From Clostridia bacterium (GTDB taxonomy: Bacteria > Bacillota > Clostridia > Oscillospirales > Acutalibacteraceae): a stretch of 64,000 nucleotides of DNA. The stretch's first letter is position 1; each line of letters opens with the position of its first letter. The stretch is taken from NCBI GenBank assembly GCA_017521125.1, contig JAFXDV010000001.1:62001-126000 (forward strand), read 5' to 3'. Made by a program: the position numbers and the translations under genes. This document shows, piece after piece, positions 25,949 to 34,894 of this stretch. The notes beneath the pieces were generated by a model, which saw only the letters and a program-made list of their open reading frames with translations, was not told the DNA's origin and ran no database searches.

Positions 25949-27314
25949 ATAAGCCTTCGCTTTCTACTAAAAAGTCATACTGTCTTGCAATTTCGCTCCA
26001 GGTTCTTGCAAAGACAACCCCTGTTGGCTCTAAACCAAAGAGTCGCTGAAAAGTTTCTACCGCCGCTTTTGTTTGAGGACCGAAATATCCCGTAATTGAT
26101 ACCTTTGGAATTTCAGTATAATAATCACTTATTAGGGATAGATATGTTTGCAAATCGGTTACGTCGTTGTTTTGTATACCCTCTGACAAAAAATAGCCCG
26201 GGAAAAGCTTTGCTTTTTTACCTGAGTAACCTTGGGGCAGGTTGCCTACTGTTGTAATATATGTTTGTCTGAGGCTGTTCCAGGTTGCTCTATCTACCAC
26301 TCCTGTGGGGTTAAGTCCGTAAAACTCCTGAAATGTTCGAACCGCAACTGTGGTGGTAGGGCCGTAAACTCCATCAATAGGCGGAAAAACCAAAGCGCCG
26401 TTAAAATAGGCAAGGATATTAAGAAGATACTGAACGAGTCGCACCTCATCTCCACTACTTCCTTCCCTTAAATTAGTAACAAAGGGAACCTGCGCTTCTT
26501 CTATGGAGACCCCCTCGCTCACAAGCTCGCTAAGTTTTTTTACCCCTGCGTAGTAACGTTTTATCTGATACCATGTGGCTTTACCCACCACCCCGTCCAC
26601 TGCCAGATTGAATATTTCTTGAAAGGCTCTGACCGCATTTTCTGTATTTATGTCAAACACTCCGTTGACGTTTGGTATTTTGGGTATGGCAGGATAATTG
26701 TCCCCTATTCGATTTAATTCTTGTTGTATGATTTCCACCTCGTTGCCTGCATCTCCAAGTCGCAGAGGAAAGCCCGGATAGGACTCCTCAATATCGGCAA
26801 CCGGTGCGTCTTCAATAATATTTATGTCGTTTCCGTAATATCTTTGGAGAATTTCATAAGGGGTCAGACCCTCATTTGCAAGGGTTACTGTTCCCCATTG
26901 GGAAAGACCGTCACATGTGGAGGTCGTTCCGTTACAAAACTGTGTAAAATACGGGTTGATTGTTCCCTGTCGTGCCACGTAGTCATTAAAAATATCGTTT
27001 ACTATTCTGTCAATGTTTTCAAATATATCACGGTTTGGAACAAAGGCTTGGTCTATCTGAGTTGAATTGGTTATATCAAAATTATAGCCTCTCGACCTAT
27101 AATATTCGGTATATATCCTGTTTAGCGCATAGGTAATAATTGCGTATGTATTAGCTCTTATTGCATTTTCCGGCCAATTGGGGTAGATTTCACTTGACAC
27201 TACGTTTTTTATATAGTCTATAAAAGGCACTTCAACGTTTTCTGCCGCTGCATCGGGCGCACCTAAATGCACCGTTATGGTTTCGGGTATTACGGGAGTA
27301 AGTATATCAGGCAA
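25947..27314 (-). CDS. SpoIID-like domain plus three peptidoglycan-binding domains, no signal peptide
   Basis: A 455-residue protein. Residues about 25-170 resemble SpoIID/LytB: VVSSEIYPNWPENAIRANTYA retains the catalytic-type Glu, and CDGLSQWGTVTLANEGLTPY with EILQRYYGND matches the C-terminal family signature. Three PG_binding_1 repeats follow (about 185-270, 285-360 and 375-445), each with a GVVGKATW- or GYFGPQTKAA-type core. SpoIID cleaves denuded glycan strands. There is no signal peptide or membrane segment, so it may act in the mother cell or a developing spore, or leave by lysis. Translation seems to start at TTG (27314) with AGG eight bases upstream. The partner gene lies 25 bases upstream. 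Confidence 0.8.
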   Translation of the reverse strand: MPDILTPVIPETITVHLGAPDAAAENVEVPFIDYIKNVVSSEIYPNWPENAIRANTYAIITYALNRIYTEYYRSRGYNFDITNSTQIDQAFVPNRDIFENIDRIVNDIFNDYVARQGTINPYFTQFCNGTTSTCDGLSQWGTVTLANEGLTPYEILQRYYGNDINIIEDAPVADIEESYPGFPLRLGDAGNEVEIIQQELNRIGDNYPAIPKIPNVNGVFDINTENAVRAFQEIFNLAVDGVVGKATWYQIKRYYAGVKKLSELVSEGVSIEEAQVPFVTNLREGSSGDEVRLVQYLLNILAYFNGALVFPPIDGVYGPTTTVAVRTFQEFYGLNPTGVVDRATWNSLRQTYITTVGNLPQGYSGKKAKLFPGYFLSEGIQNNDVTDLQTYLSLISDYYTEIPKVSITGYFGPQTKAAVETFQRLFGLEPTGVVFARTWSEIARQYDFLVESEGL

Positions 27315-27339
27315 AATTAAAACCTACTTTCTATCATCA

Positions 27340-27861
27340 TTATAAGGTATATTCTTCATACTCGTCACTCACGATAGGTTGATTGTTTTCATTATTTCTT
27401 GGCACCATATTTACCCTTTGCAGAGAGGTTACTCCATCGAATATTGTGGCGTTATAATTAATATTATTTATAAAGCCGTCTGCCTCGGTTAGTATGTTAT
27501 AAAAGGCGTAGGGTCTTACTGTATTTTCCGGACTTTCGGTTAGCACCGAAGGAGGTGCAGGAAGAGTAAATGCAGGTGTTTTACCGCTTTCGTCGGTATT
27601 CAGTTTGGCTATTACCTCCATATTATCAGCACTTCCCTTGAACACTGTAACAAGGGCGTTTTTTACAGGGTAAAGACCTCTTATGGTTGTCACGTCCACT
27701 ACAAGTCTGCCCTGTCCACTCATATCAGGCGTATCTGCGGGCATTACGATATTTTCATTTGCCACCGCTACTGCAAGGCTTGGATCTCGTTCTAATGCCC
27801 TTGCTCTCATTTCTTTCATTTCTTTTACATATTTATCAAAGAGGGTTTTATCCATCTCCAT
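27340..27861 (-). CDS. Uncharacterised protein, partner of the SpoIID-domain protein
   Basis: A 173-residue protein without signal peptide. An N-terminal charged helix (MEMDKTLFDKYVKEMKEMRARAL) is followed by a beta-rich part (GQGRLVVDVTTIRGLYPVKNA to the C terminus) that resembles the carboxypeptidase-regulatory/Cna-B-like sandwich, with a Pro-rich linker. No catalytic motif is visible. The start could equally be the ATG at 27855, which has better spacing from AAAGGGG. It heads the two-gene transcript with the SpoIID/peptidoglycan-binding protein, so a joint structural role at wall or spore cortex is possible. Function unknown. Confidence 0.65.
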   Translation of the reverse strand: MEMDKTLFDKYVKEMKEMRARALERDPSLAVAVANENIVMPADTPDMSGQGRLVVDVTTIRGLYPVKNALVTVFKGSADNMEVIAKLNTDESGKTPAFTLPAPPSVLTESPENTVRPYAFYNILTEADGFINNINYNATIFDGVTSLQRVNMVPRNNENNQPIVSDEYEEYTL

Positions 27862-27938
27862 TTCCCCTTTCTCTTACATATTATGCAAAATGCTAAATAA
27901 TGGCTACTTTTTTTGTAATCATAAATTTTGTAAAACTA

Positions 27939-27967
27939 TTGAATTTGGTAATAACTTGTGGTAAAAT
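27939..27967 (+). promoter_or_regulatory. Promoter of the EF-G-like gene
   Basis: TTGAAT (27939-27944), 17-base spacer, TAAAAT (27962-27967); the leader to the TTG start is about 100 bases. Confidence 0.7.
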
Positions 27968-28073
27968 TATATTAAAATCACGGTAGAAAATTTTATTTTT
28001 TGTGCAATTTAGTCATAATTCGTACTTTTTTCAATGTTTTTATCGTGTTATCTATTTGAAAGGGGCGCTTTCT

Positions 28074-30131
28074 TTGAACCAGTATATCGCAAAAAATATT
28101 CGCAACGTTGTTTTCGCAGGTCACGCATCTGCAGGTAAAACCTCTCTTGTTGAGGCCGCTTACTTTCTTACCGGTAAATCTGACCGTTTAGGCTCTATTG
28201 CCGAAGGCAACACTATTTCCGACTTTGACCCTGAGGAAATCAGAAGAAAATCAAGTATTAGTGCATCTGTTACTCCTTGCGAGTGGAAGGATGTTAAAAT
28301 AAATGTTATTGACACCCCAGGCCAGTTTGACTTTACAGGAGGCCTAAGCGAAGGTATCAGAGCAGCAGGAAGCTCGGTCATCGTCATTTCAGGAAAGAGT
28401 GGCGTTTCGGTTGGCGCCGAAAAGGCCTTTGATGCTGCAAGTAATAAGGGTATTGCAAAAATATTCTTCATAAATAAAATCGACCACGAACACGCAGATT
28501 TTTATAAGGTGTTTGAGGACTTGAAAGCAACCTTTGGTCCAATGGTATGTCCTATTGTTGTTCCCTATGTCGTTGACCATAAAGTACAATGCTACATAAA
28601 CCTTATTGAACACAGAGCCTATGAATATAAAAACGGTAAGGCTTCGGTTGTTCCAATGCCTGATATGGGTCACCGCTTAGAAGGTCTCCGCACCGCTATT
28701 AACGAGGCGGTTGCCGAAACAAGCGAAGAGCTTATGGATAAATATTTCTCAGGCGAGGAATTTACACCTGACGAGCTTATTTTAGGCCTTGCCACAGGTG
28801 TTCGTCGAGGCGAAATTGCTCCTGTTTTCTGCGGTAGTGCTACCGAACTTCAGGCTATTGACCAGTTGCTTAACGGTCTTATTTGGCTTGCTCCATGGGC
28901 TGAAACCGTTGCAGGAGAAACAGGTATTGATAACGATGGTAACGAAATTAAACTTACAGTTAATGAAGATGCTCAAACCGTCGCAACTGTATTTAAGACT
29001 GTGGTTGACCCATTTGTTGGCAAGCTTCTTTACTTTAAGGTTGTAAGTGGTAAGGTTACTTCGGATATGACACTACTTAACACACGCACAGGAGCTCAGG
29101 AGCGTATTGGCAAACTTTATTACGTTTGCGGTAAAAAGCAGATTGAAACCTCTTGTGTTGCTGCAGGAGACATCGGCGCCGCTTCAAAGCTAGCGGCTAC
29201 AGGTACGGGAGACACCCTTTGCTCCCCTGCCAGACCTATTAGACTTCCGGGGGTTAATTTTGATTTACCCTGCTACAAAATGGCGGCTACCCCCAAGGTA
29301 AAGGGAGAGGAAGAAAAGCTTGCTTCGGGACTTTCAAAACTTACCGAAGAGGACCCAACTGTTTCCTTCTACAATAATGAAGCAACAGGCGAAATGATTG
29401 TTGCAGGTCTCGGAGAGCAACACTTGGAAACTGTGGCAGCAAAACTCAAGAGCAAATTTGGCGTTGAGGTTGTTTACAAGGCTCCTAAGGTCGCATATCG
29501 TGAGACCATCCGCAAAAAATCTAAAGTACAAGGCAAATACAAAAAACAGTCCGGCGGACACGGACAGTTCGGTGACGTTTGGATTGAGTTTGAGCCTTGT
29601 GATAGCGAAGAATTGGTATTCTGTGAGACGGTATTCGGCGGCTCGGTTCCCAAGAACTACTTCCCTGCCGTTGAAAAGGGACTCAGAGATTCGGCTCTTA
29701 ACGGTGTTTTGGCCGGCTACCCAATGGTTGGAGTTAAGGCAACCCTTACAGACGGTTCCTACCACCCTGTAGACTCTTCAGAGCTTGCTTTTAAGACTGC
29801 TGCATCTCTTGCCTTCAAATCAGGCATACCTGAAGCCGCTCCCGTTCTTTTAGAGCCTGTACTCAGTGTTAAGGTTTTTGTTCCATCTGACAATACCGGT
29901 GACATTATGGGCGACATCAACAAGCGCAGAGGCAGAGTTTTAGGTATGGAGCCCAGCGGAAAGCTTACACTTATCGAAGCAGAAATTCCTGAAAGAGAAC
30001 TTTCAGATTTCCCAACAGTTCTCCGTTCGGTAACACGAGGCAGAGGCTCCTTTACCACCGAGTTTGCGAGATATGAAGACGTTCCCGCATCTATAGCTCA
30101 AAAGGTTATTGAGGAGAAAAAAGAAGACTAA
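28074..30131 (+). CDS. Elongation factor G-like GTPase paralogue
   Basis: A 685-residue five-domain EF-G homologue. The GTPase motifs diverge from canonical EF-G: G1 is GHASAGKTSL, G4 is NKIDHEHADF, and G3 is DTPGQFDF where the catalytic His of DTPGHVDF is Gln. The domain IV loop GHGQFGDVWIEFEP and the C-terminal EPSGKLTLIEAEIPERELSDF are EF-G-like. Such paralogues occur beside a true FusA in many Clostridia and may act in special translation states; the role is not known. The longest frame starts at 28002; the TTG at 28074 with AAAGGGG upstream is preferred. It is monocistronic with a terminator. Confidence 0.88.
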   Translation: MNQYIAKNIRNVVFAGHASAGKTSLVEAAYFLTGKSDRLGSIAEGNTISDFDPEEIRRKSSISASVTPCEWKDVKINVIDTPGQFDFTGGLSEGIRAAGSSVIVISGKSGVSVGAEKAFDAASNKGIAKIFFINKIDHEHADFYKVFEDLKATFGPMVCPIVVPYVVDHKVQCYINLIEHRAYEYKNGKASVVPMPDMGHRLEGLRTAINEAVAETSEELMDKYFSGEEFTPDELILGLATGVRRGEIAPVFCGSATELQAIDQLLNGLIWLAPWAETVAGETGIDNDGNEIKLTVNEDAQTVATVFKTVVDPFVGKLLYFKVVSGKVTSDMTLLNTRTGAQERIGKLYYVCGKKQIETSCVAAGDIGAASKLAATGTGDTLCSPARPIRLPGVNFDLPCYKMAATPKVKGEEEKLASGLSKLTEEDPTVSFYNNEATGEMIVAGLGEQHLETVAAKLKSKFGVEVVYKAPKVAYRETIRKKSKVQGKYKKQSGGHGQFGDVWIEFEPCDSEELVFCETVFGGSVPKNYFPAVEKGLRDSALNGVLAGYPMVGVKATLTDGSYHPVDSSELAFKTAASLAFKSGIPEAAPVLLEPVLSVKVFVPSDNTGDIMGDINKRRGRVLGMEPSGKLTLIEAEIPERELSDFPTVLRSVTRGRGSFTTEFARYEDVPASIAQKVIEEKKED

Positions 30132-30137
30132 AAAATT

Positions 30138-30174
30138 AAAAGCACTTAAGGAAATTTTTCCTTAAGTGCTTTTT
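30138..30174. terminator. Bidirectional terminator between the EF-G-like gene and ppa
   Basis: AAAAGCACTTAAGGAAA paired with TTTCCTTAAGTGCTTTT, with T-runs on both strands. Confidence 0.9.
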
Positions 30175-30705
30175 CTATTTGCAATAATTTTCAATATAAT
30201 TATTGATGGTGTATTCGATTATCTTTTCGGCTTCAGCTCGGTTTAAAACCTCGTCAACTGCAGTTTCCTTGCCCTCAAGTTCCTTATAGACCTTGAAGAA
30301 ATGTCTCATCTCATCAAAGATATGCTTTGGAAGTTCATCAATATCCTTATAAACATTATATCTGGGGTCGTTAACAGGAATGGCGATTATTTTCTCATCT
30401 GACATCTTGTTATCCACCATTGATATAACCCCTACCGGATAGCATCTTACCTCAGTCATAGGCAAAAGAGACTCGGAACTTAGCACCAAAACATCAAGCG
30501 GGTCTAGGTCGTCTGCATATGTACGGGGAATAAAGCCATAGTTTGCAGGATAATGGGTCGAGGTGTAAAGTATGCGATCAAGCATTAAAACTCCCGTTTC
30601 CTTATCAAGCTCGTATTTGCATTTGCTTCCCTTTTCAATTTCAATTACCGCAATAAAATCTTTTGGGGTAATTCTTTTTGGGTTAATATTATGCCATATA
30701 TTCAT
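30175..30705 (-). CDS. ppa: Inorganic pyrophosphatase (family I)
   Basis: A 176-residue soluble pyrophosphatase hydrolysing PPi to two phosphates and so driving biosynthetic reactions. Conserved features are EIEKGSKCKYELDKETG, the YPANYGFIPRTYADDLDPLDVLVL metal-site segment (three Asp), and HFFKVYKELEGK. It is the last gene of the fhs-tsaE-tsaB-rpiB-upp-ppa transcript and overlaps the upp stop by one base (TAATG). Placing it after upp makes sense, because the phosphoribosyltransferase releases PPi. Confidence 0.96.
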   Translation of the reverse strand: MNIWHNINPKRITPKDFIAVIEIEKGSKCKYELDKETGVLMLDRILYTSTHYPANYGFIPRTYADDLDPLDVLVLSSESLLPMTEVRCYPVGVISMVDNKMSDEKIIAIPVNDPRYNVYKDIDELPKHIFDEMRHFFKVYKELEGKETAVDEVLNRAEAEKIIEYTINNYIENYCK

Positions 30706-31334
30706 TATTTTGTACCAAAAATGCGATCTCCTGCATCGCCAAGGCCAGGGAGAATATAAGCGTGGTCATTAAGCTGACGGTCCAAAGCAGCACAATAAAG
30801 TTCAACGTCAGGATGAGCAGTTGTAAATGCCTCTACTCCCTCAGGAGCCGCAATAATGCACATAAACTTAATGTTCTTGGGACCAAATTCCTTAATACGA
30901 GATACTGCATCAATAGCCGAACCACCTGTTGCAAGCATTGGGTCTAATACAATAACGTCACGCTCAGGAATATCTGCAGGGAGTTTGCAATAATAATCTA
31001 CAGGCTCGTGAGTATCAGGGTCACGGTACATACCAATATGTCCAACCTTTGCGGTAGGGATAAGGCTTAAAACACCGTCCACCATACCAAGACCTGCTCT
31101 TAAAATAGGAACGAAAGCAAGCTTTCGGCCTGAGATTTTCTTTGCGGTCATAATCTCCATTGGAGTCTTAACCTTAACGTCTTCAAGCTCTAAATCTCTT
31201 GTTGCCTCGTAGCACATAAGCATTGCAATTTCATTTATAAGTTCACGGAACTGCTTTGTGCCTGTTCTTTCGTCTCTTAAAATAGAAAGTTTGTGCTGAA
31301 TCAGGGGATGGTCATAGATTAGTACTTTGCTCAT
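30705..31334 (-). CDS. upp: Uracil phosphoribosyltransferase
   Basis: A 209-residue pyrimidine-salvage enzyme joining uracil and PRPP to give UMP and PPi. The PRPP loop [18 protein letters not shown] and the C-terminal uracil-binding stretch [17 protein letters not shown] are conserved. A GTG frame opens at 31343, but the ATG at 31334 with AAGGTGAT is the likely start. It is coupled to ppa by a TAATG overlap and lies 24 bases after rpiB. Confidence 0.97.
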   Translation of the reverse strand: MSKVLIYDHPLIQHKLSILRDERTGTKQFRELINEIAMLMCYEATRDLELEDVKVKTPMEIMTAKKISGRKLAFVPILRAGLGMVDGVLSLIPTAKVGHIGMYRDPDTHEPVDYYCKLPADIPERDVIVLDPMLATGGSAIDAVSRIKEFGPKNIKFMCIIAAPEGVEAFTTAHPDVELYCAALDRQLNDHAYILPGLGDAGDRIFGTK

Positions 31335-31358
31335 TTTTATCACCTTTATTTTAAAATT

Positions 31359-31802
31359 TTAATTATTTTCTTCTATTTCCTTGATTTTTGCAACACGAAC
31401 CGAGTGTCTGCCGCCTTCAAACTCAGTATCCATAAATATATCGGCAAGCTCGGTGGCTACGCCAATACCAACTACTCTTCCGCCAAGGCAAAGAATATTT
31501 GCGTCGTTGTGAAGGCGAGTATATTTAGCGGAAAAATGGTCGCTACAGCAAGCAGCTCTTATTCCCTTAATTTTGTTTGCCGCCATAGACATTCCGATTC
31601 CTGTGCCGCAAACCAAAATACCACGTTGACAGTCGCCGCTTGTAATTTTCTCGCAAACAACCTTTGCAATATCAGGGTAATCAACCGATTTTTGTTCATA
31701 AATGCCACAGTCTAATACCTCAAAGCCTCGCTCTTTCAAATGCTCAGCTATGGCGTTTTTATGCTCAAGTCCACCGTGGTCGCAACCGATTACAATTTTC
31801 AT
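31359..31802 (-). CDS. rpiB: Ribose 5-phosphate isomerase B
   Basis: A 147-residue RpiB/LacAB-family isomerase interconverting ribose 5-phosphate and ribulose 5-phosphate. GCDHGGLEHK starts the protein, and GILVCGTGIGMSMAANK carries the catalytic Cys. AACCSDHFSAKYTRLHNDANIL is the expected substrate-binding region. It overlaps the tsaB stop by four bases. In this operon it links pentose phosphates to PRPP use by upp. Confidence 0.95.
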   Translation of the reverse strand: MKIVIGCDHGGLEHKNAIAEHLKERGFEVLDCGIYEQKSVDYPDIAKVVCEKITSGDCQRGILVCGTGIGMSMAANKIKGIRAACCSDHFSAKYTRLHNDANILCLGGRVVGIGVATELADIFMDTEFEGGRHSVRVAKIKEIEENN

Positions 31803-32494
31803 TTTTTCTTCTCCTTTAGCTCTCTTTCTGCTTGAGGAAGTCTTAAATACAAAGGTTTTAACTCCAAATGACTTATACCCTTTGAGGTTTGGCAGAGTTT
31901 TTCAGCCACTAGAGCGGTGCCAACTGCGTTTTGAAACGTAAGGGGTTCTTTTGCTATGGTAACCTGATTGTTTTCTTCGGCAAAAGCTTCAAACAGTTTT
32001 GCTCCGTCACCTGCAATAACAATTTTACCTTCTATGGCCTCAAGTTCCTTTTGAACCTCGCTCACCAAAACCGCTCTGTCCTCGGTGACACGAGTAACTT
32101 CTCCATTTTGAATTTTGAATATCGCATTATAAACCTGATTGCACCTTGCATCCATTACGGCACATACCGTACAGTCGAAGGTTCTAAAATTCTCCGCAAT
32201 GCTCTCTAAGGTTGACACCTGAAAGCAAGGCTTGTTTTCCGGTGCGGCAAGTCCTTTTATGGCACTAATACCTATTCTTATTCCTGTAAATGAACCGGGA
32301 CCGTAGTTTATTGCAAACGAGTCTATATCTTTAAGGCTTAGCTTTGCCGACTCAAGTATTTGCTTTATCATAGAAAGCAAAGTTTGAGAGTGGGTTAGTT
32401 TCACGTTGATATAGGAGGAGGCAATTACTCTGCCGTCCTCAACAACCGCCGAGGAGGCTGGTCCCGCCGAACAGTCAACGGCTAAAATCTTCAT
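31799..32494 (-). CDS. tsaB: tRNA threonylcarbamoyladenosine modification protein TsaB
   Basis: A 231-residue ASKHA-fold protein, the partner of TsaD in making t6A37 on tRNAs that read ANN codons. The N terminus AVDCSAGPASSAVVEDGRV and the segment YGPGSFTGIRIGISAIKGLA are diagnostic. It overlaps tsaE by 20 bases and rpiB by four, so tsaE-tsaB-rpiB form a tight unit. TsaD and TsaC are not in the window. Confidence 0.94.
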   Translation of the reverse strand: MKILAVDCSAGPASSAVVEDGRVIASSYINVKLTHSQTLLSMIKQILESAKLSLKDIDSFAINYGPGSFTGIRIGISAIKGLAAPENKPCFQVSTLESIAENFRTFDCTVCAVMDARCNQVYNAIFKIQNGEVTRVTEDRAVLVSEVQKELEAIEGKIVIAGDGAKLFEAFAEENNQVTIAKEPLTFQNAVGTALVAEKLCQTSKGISHLELKPLYLRLPQAERELKEKKK

Positions 32495-32915
32495 TTATGT
32501 CACCTGAAATTATTATTTCTCTTGTGTTTTCGCTAATTTTTTCGATACTAACGGTTATAACATTGCCCTCAAGAGCGTTTTCTATATTTTCGCTCCATTC
32601 GGCTGCTATTACACCGCCCATTTCCATATAATCAAAATATCCACAGGAATAAAGGTCCTCCCAAGATTCTATTCTGTACATATCGAAATGGTAGAGTGGG
32701 AGTCTGCCCCCCACATATTCATTAACAATAGCAAAGGTCGGGGAGCTTACCTGTCCGTCAAAACCAAGGCCTTTTGCGAGGCCACGTGTGAAACAGGTTT
32801 TACCCATTCCCATAGAGCCCTTAAAAGCAATTATTTCTCCGCCTTTTAGAGTCTTTGCCAAATTTTCCGCTATGCTTTCGGTTTCCTCAGGGGTGTTCGT
32901 TATAAATTTTAACAT
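32475..32915 (-). CDS. tsaE: tRNA threonylcarbamoyladenosine ATPase TsaE
   Basis: A 146-residue P-loop ATPase that drives the TsaB-TsaD complex of t6A synthesis. Walker A is KGSMGMGKTCFTRGLAKGLG, followed by VSSPTFAIVNEY and YHFDMYRI, then AAEWSENIEN. The start overlaps the fhs stop as TAATG. It overlaps tsaB by 20 bases. Confidence 0.95.
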   Translation of the reverse strand: MLKFITNTPEETESIAENLAKTLKGGEIIAFKGSMGMGKTCFTRGLAKGLGFDGQVSSPTFAIVNEYVGGRLPLYHFDMYRIESWEDLYSCGYFDYMEMGGVIAAEWSENIENALEGNVITVSIEKISENTREIIISGDINEDFSR

Positions 32916-34576
32916 TAGAACAGTCCTGTTATTTTTCCGTCTTCCAGGTCGATGTTATTTGCCGCAGGAATTTTGGGAAGTCCCGGCATAGTCATTATAC
33001 TTCCTGCAAGGGCTACTACGAAGCCTGCGCCTGCGGAAATTTTAACCTCTCTGATAGTAACGGTAAAATCTTGAGGTCTTCCAAGTAAGGTTGCATCATC
33101 AGAAAGAGAATACTGGGTTTTTGCGATACACACAGGCATACCTTTACCCAATTCTTCAAACTGTGCAATGCTCTTTTCGGCATCTGCTGTAAAGTTAACA
33201 TCCTTTGCTCCGTAAATCTTCTGAGCGATAGCGGTAATTTTTTCCTTAATTGTTAGGTCTGCATCGTAGATAGGCGCAAAGTTTGATGGCTTTTCGCAAG
33301 CTTCTACTATCTTTTGTGCCAGTTCAATTCCGCCTTCTCCACCCTTCGCAAAGACCTCAGAAAGTGCAAAATCTGCTCCTAAATCCTCACAGTATTTGGC
33401 AATCATATCGAGTTCTGCCTCGGTATCGGTACCGAAACGGTTAATTGCTACAACTACGGGAACACCGTATTTTTTCATATTCTCAATATGTGCGCCAAGG
33501 TTTACCATACCCTTGCTTAATGCATCAAGGTTTTCGGTAGCTAGCTCTGCCTTTGGTACTAAGCCGTTATATTTAAGGGCACGAACGGTAGCTACAATAA
33601 CAATAGCAGAAGGAGCAAGTCCTGCTAGTCTGCACTTAATATCAAGGAATTTTTCTGCGCCAAGGTCAGAGCCAAATCCTGCCTCGGTAATGCAGTAATC
33701 TGCAAGTTTAAGACCAAGCTTTGTTGCTCTTACAGAGTTGCAACCGTGGGCAATATTAGCAAAAGGTCCGCCGTGCATAATTGCAGGAGTGTTCTCTAAA
33801 GTCTGAACAAGGTTAGGTTTAATAGCGTCCTTTAAAAGAGCTGCCATTGCACCTTCGGCCTTTAAATCTCTTGCGAAAACAGGCTTGTTGTCATAGGTGT
33901 ATGCAACAAGGATATTGCCAAGACGTTCTTTTAAGTCGTCTGAGTCCTTACAAAGACAAAGAATAGCCATAACCTCACTTGCAACGGTTATGATAAAGCC
34001 GTCCTCTCTTGGTACGCCGTTTATCTTGCCGCCAAGACCTACAACTATGTTTCTTAATGCTCTATCATTCATATCAAGGCATCTTTTGATTAAAATTCTT
34101 CTCTGGTCAATGCCTAAAACATTTCCCTGTTGTAAGTGGTTATCAAGAAGGGCGCAAAGAAGGTTGTTTGCAGAGGTAATTGCATGCATATCTCCTGTAA
34201 AGTGTAAATTTATATCCTCCATAGGAACTACCTGAGCATATCCGCCACCTGCAGCGCCGCCCTTTACACCGAAAACAGGACCTAAGGATGGCTCACGAAG
34301 GGCAATAATTGCCTTTTTGCCGATAAGCTCCATAGCCTGTCCAATACCAACGGAAGTAGTTGTTTTGCCTTCTCCTGCAGGGGTTGGATTGATTGCGGTA
34401 ACCAAAACTAATTTACCGTTTTTGTTGTCTTTTATGCGGTCTGCAAGCTCGTCACTGAGTTTTGCTTTGTATTTTCCGTAAAATTCAAGGTCATCCTCAT
34501 TAATATCAAGCTTTTTTGCAACCTCTTTTATAGGAAGCATTTTTGCTCCCTGAGCGATTTCAATATCGGTTAACAT
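32915..34576 (-). CDS. fhs: Formate-tetrahydrofolate ligase
   Basis: A 553-residue ATP-dependent enzyme that makes 10-formyl-THF from formate, used in one-carbon metabolism and, in acetogens, the methyl branch of the Wood-Ljungdahl pathway. Recognisable stretches are [20 protein letters not shown] (P-loop), [23 protein letters not shown]-type glycine-rich region, LNDHALRN-type [15 protein letters not shown], and [13 protein letters not shown] at the end. It heads the operon ending in ppa. Upstream lies an AT-rich promoter region abutting the six-hairpin cluster. Confidence 0.97.
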   Translation of the reverse strand: MLTDIEIAQGAKMLPIKEVAKKLDINEDDLEFYGKYKAKLSDELADRIKDNKNGKLVLVTAINPTPAGEGKTTTSVGIGQAMELIGKKAIIALREPSLGPVFGVKGGAAGGGYAQVVPMEDINLHFTGDMHAITSANNLLCALLDNHLQQGNVLGIDQRRILIKRCLDMNDRALRNIVVGLGGKINGVPREDGFIITVASEVMAILCLCKDSDDLKERLGNILVAYTYDNKPVFARDLKAEGAMAALLKDAIKPNLVQTLENTPAIMHGGPFANIAHGCNSVRATKLGLKLADYCITEAGFGSDLGAEKFLDIKCRLAGLAPSAIVIVATVRALKYNGLVPKAELATENLDALSKGMVNLGAHIENMKKYGVPVVVAINRFGTDTEAELDMIAKYCEDLGADFALSEVFAKGGEGGIELAQKIVEACEKPSNFAPIYDADLTIKEKITAIAQKIYGAKDVNFTADAEKSIAQFEELGKGMPVCIAKTQYSLSDDATLLGRPQDFTVTIREVKISAGAGFVVALAGSIMTMPGLPKIPAANNIDLEDGKITGLF

Positions 34577-34627
34577 CTGTCTTTGCCCCCAATTTGTGAG
34601 TTTTTATAATTATAATGGAACAGATCA

Positions 34628-34797
34628 GGCGAAACAACCCTGTTTCGCCACAAAATCTTTGATTTTGCAACAAATTTTTATTAAAAATTTGTCCTTTTCC
34701 ATTACAATGATTGTCGTGCAAAATTAAATATTGTAATTTAATTTTGCTAAAGCCACTTGACAAGTGGCTTGTCGAAACGCTTTTGGTGCGTTTCGAC
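34628..34797. repeat. Array of six consecutive hairpins between fhs and rodA
   Basis: The 318-base gap between the divergent genes fhs and rodA holds six back-to-back perfect inverted repeats: 34628-34649 (GGCGAAACA arms), 34651-34667 (CAAAATC), 34670-34692 (ACAAATTTTTA), 34718-34747 (GCAAAATTAAAT), 34750-34770 (AAGCCACTTG) and 34771-34797 (GTCGAAACGC). A small one lies at 34703-34713. The first and last arms share CGAAAC. -10-like ATTATAAT sequences flank both ends on opposite strands. No reading frame is convincing. Function unknown. Confidence 0.7.
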
Positions 34798-34894
34798 TGA
34801 TTATAATCATTATATCACAATTTCAGGAAATAATAAAGAGTTACTTGAAAAAAATATGATAATAAAATATAATAGTTTTAAAGGAAGTGATTTA

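Noticed and set aside
32475-32915. Fusion or frameshift of tsaE and tsaB
   Set aside because: The genes overlap by 20 bases in different frames, but both products have complete ends; overlap is normal in this tight operon.
34757-34894. N-terminal extension of rodA into the hairpin array
   Set aside because: The codons fall in inverted repeats, and a proper ATG with GGAAGTGA lies at 34895 where RodA proteins normally begin.
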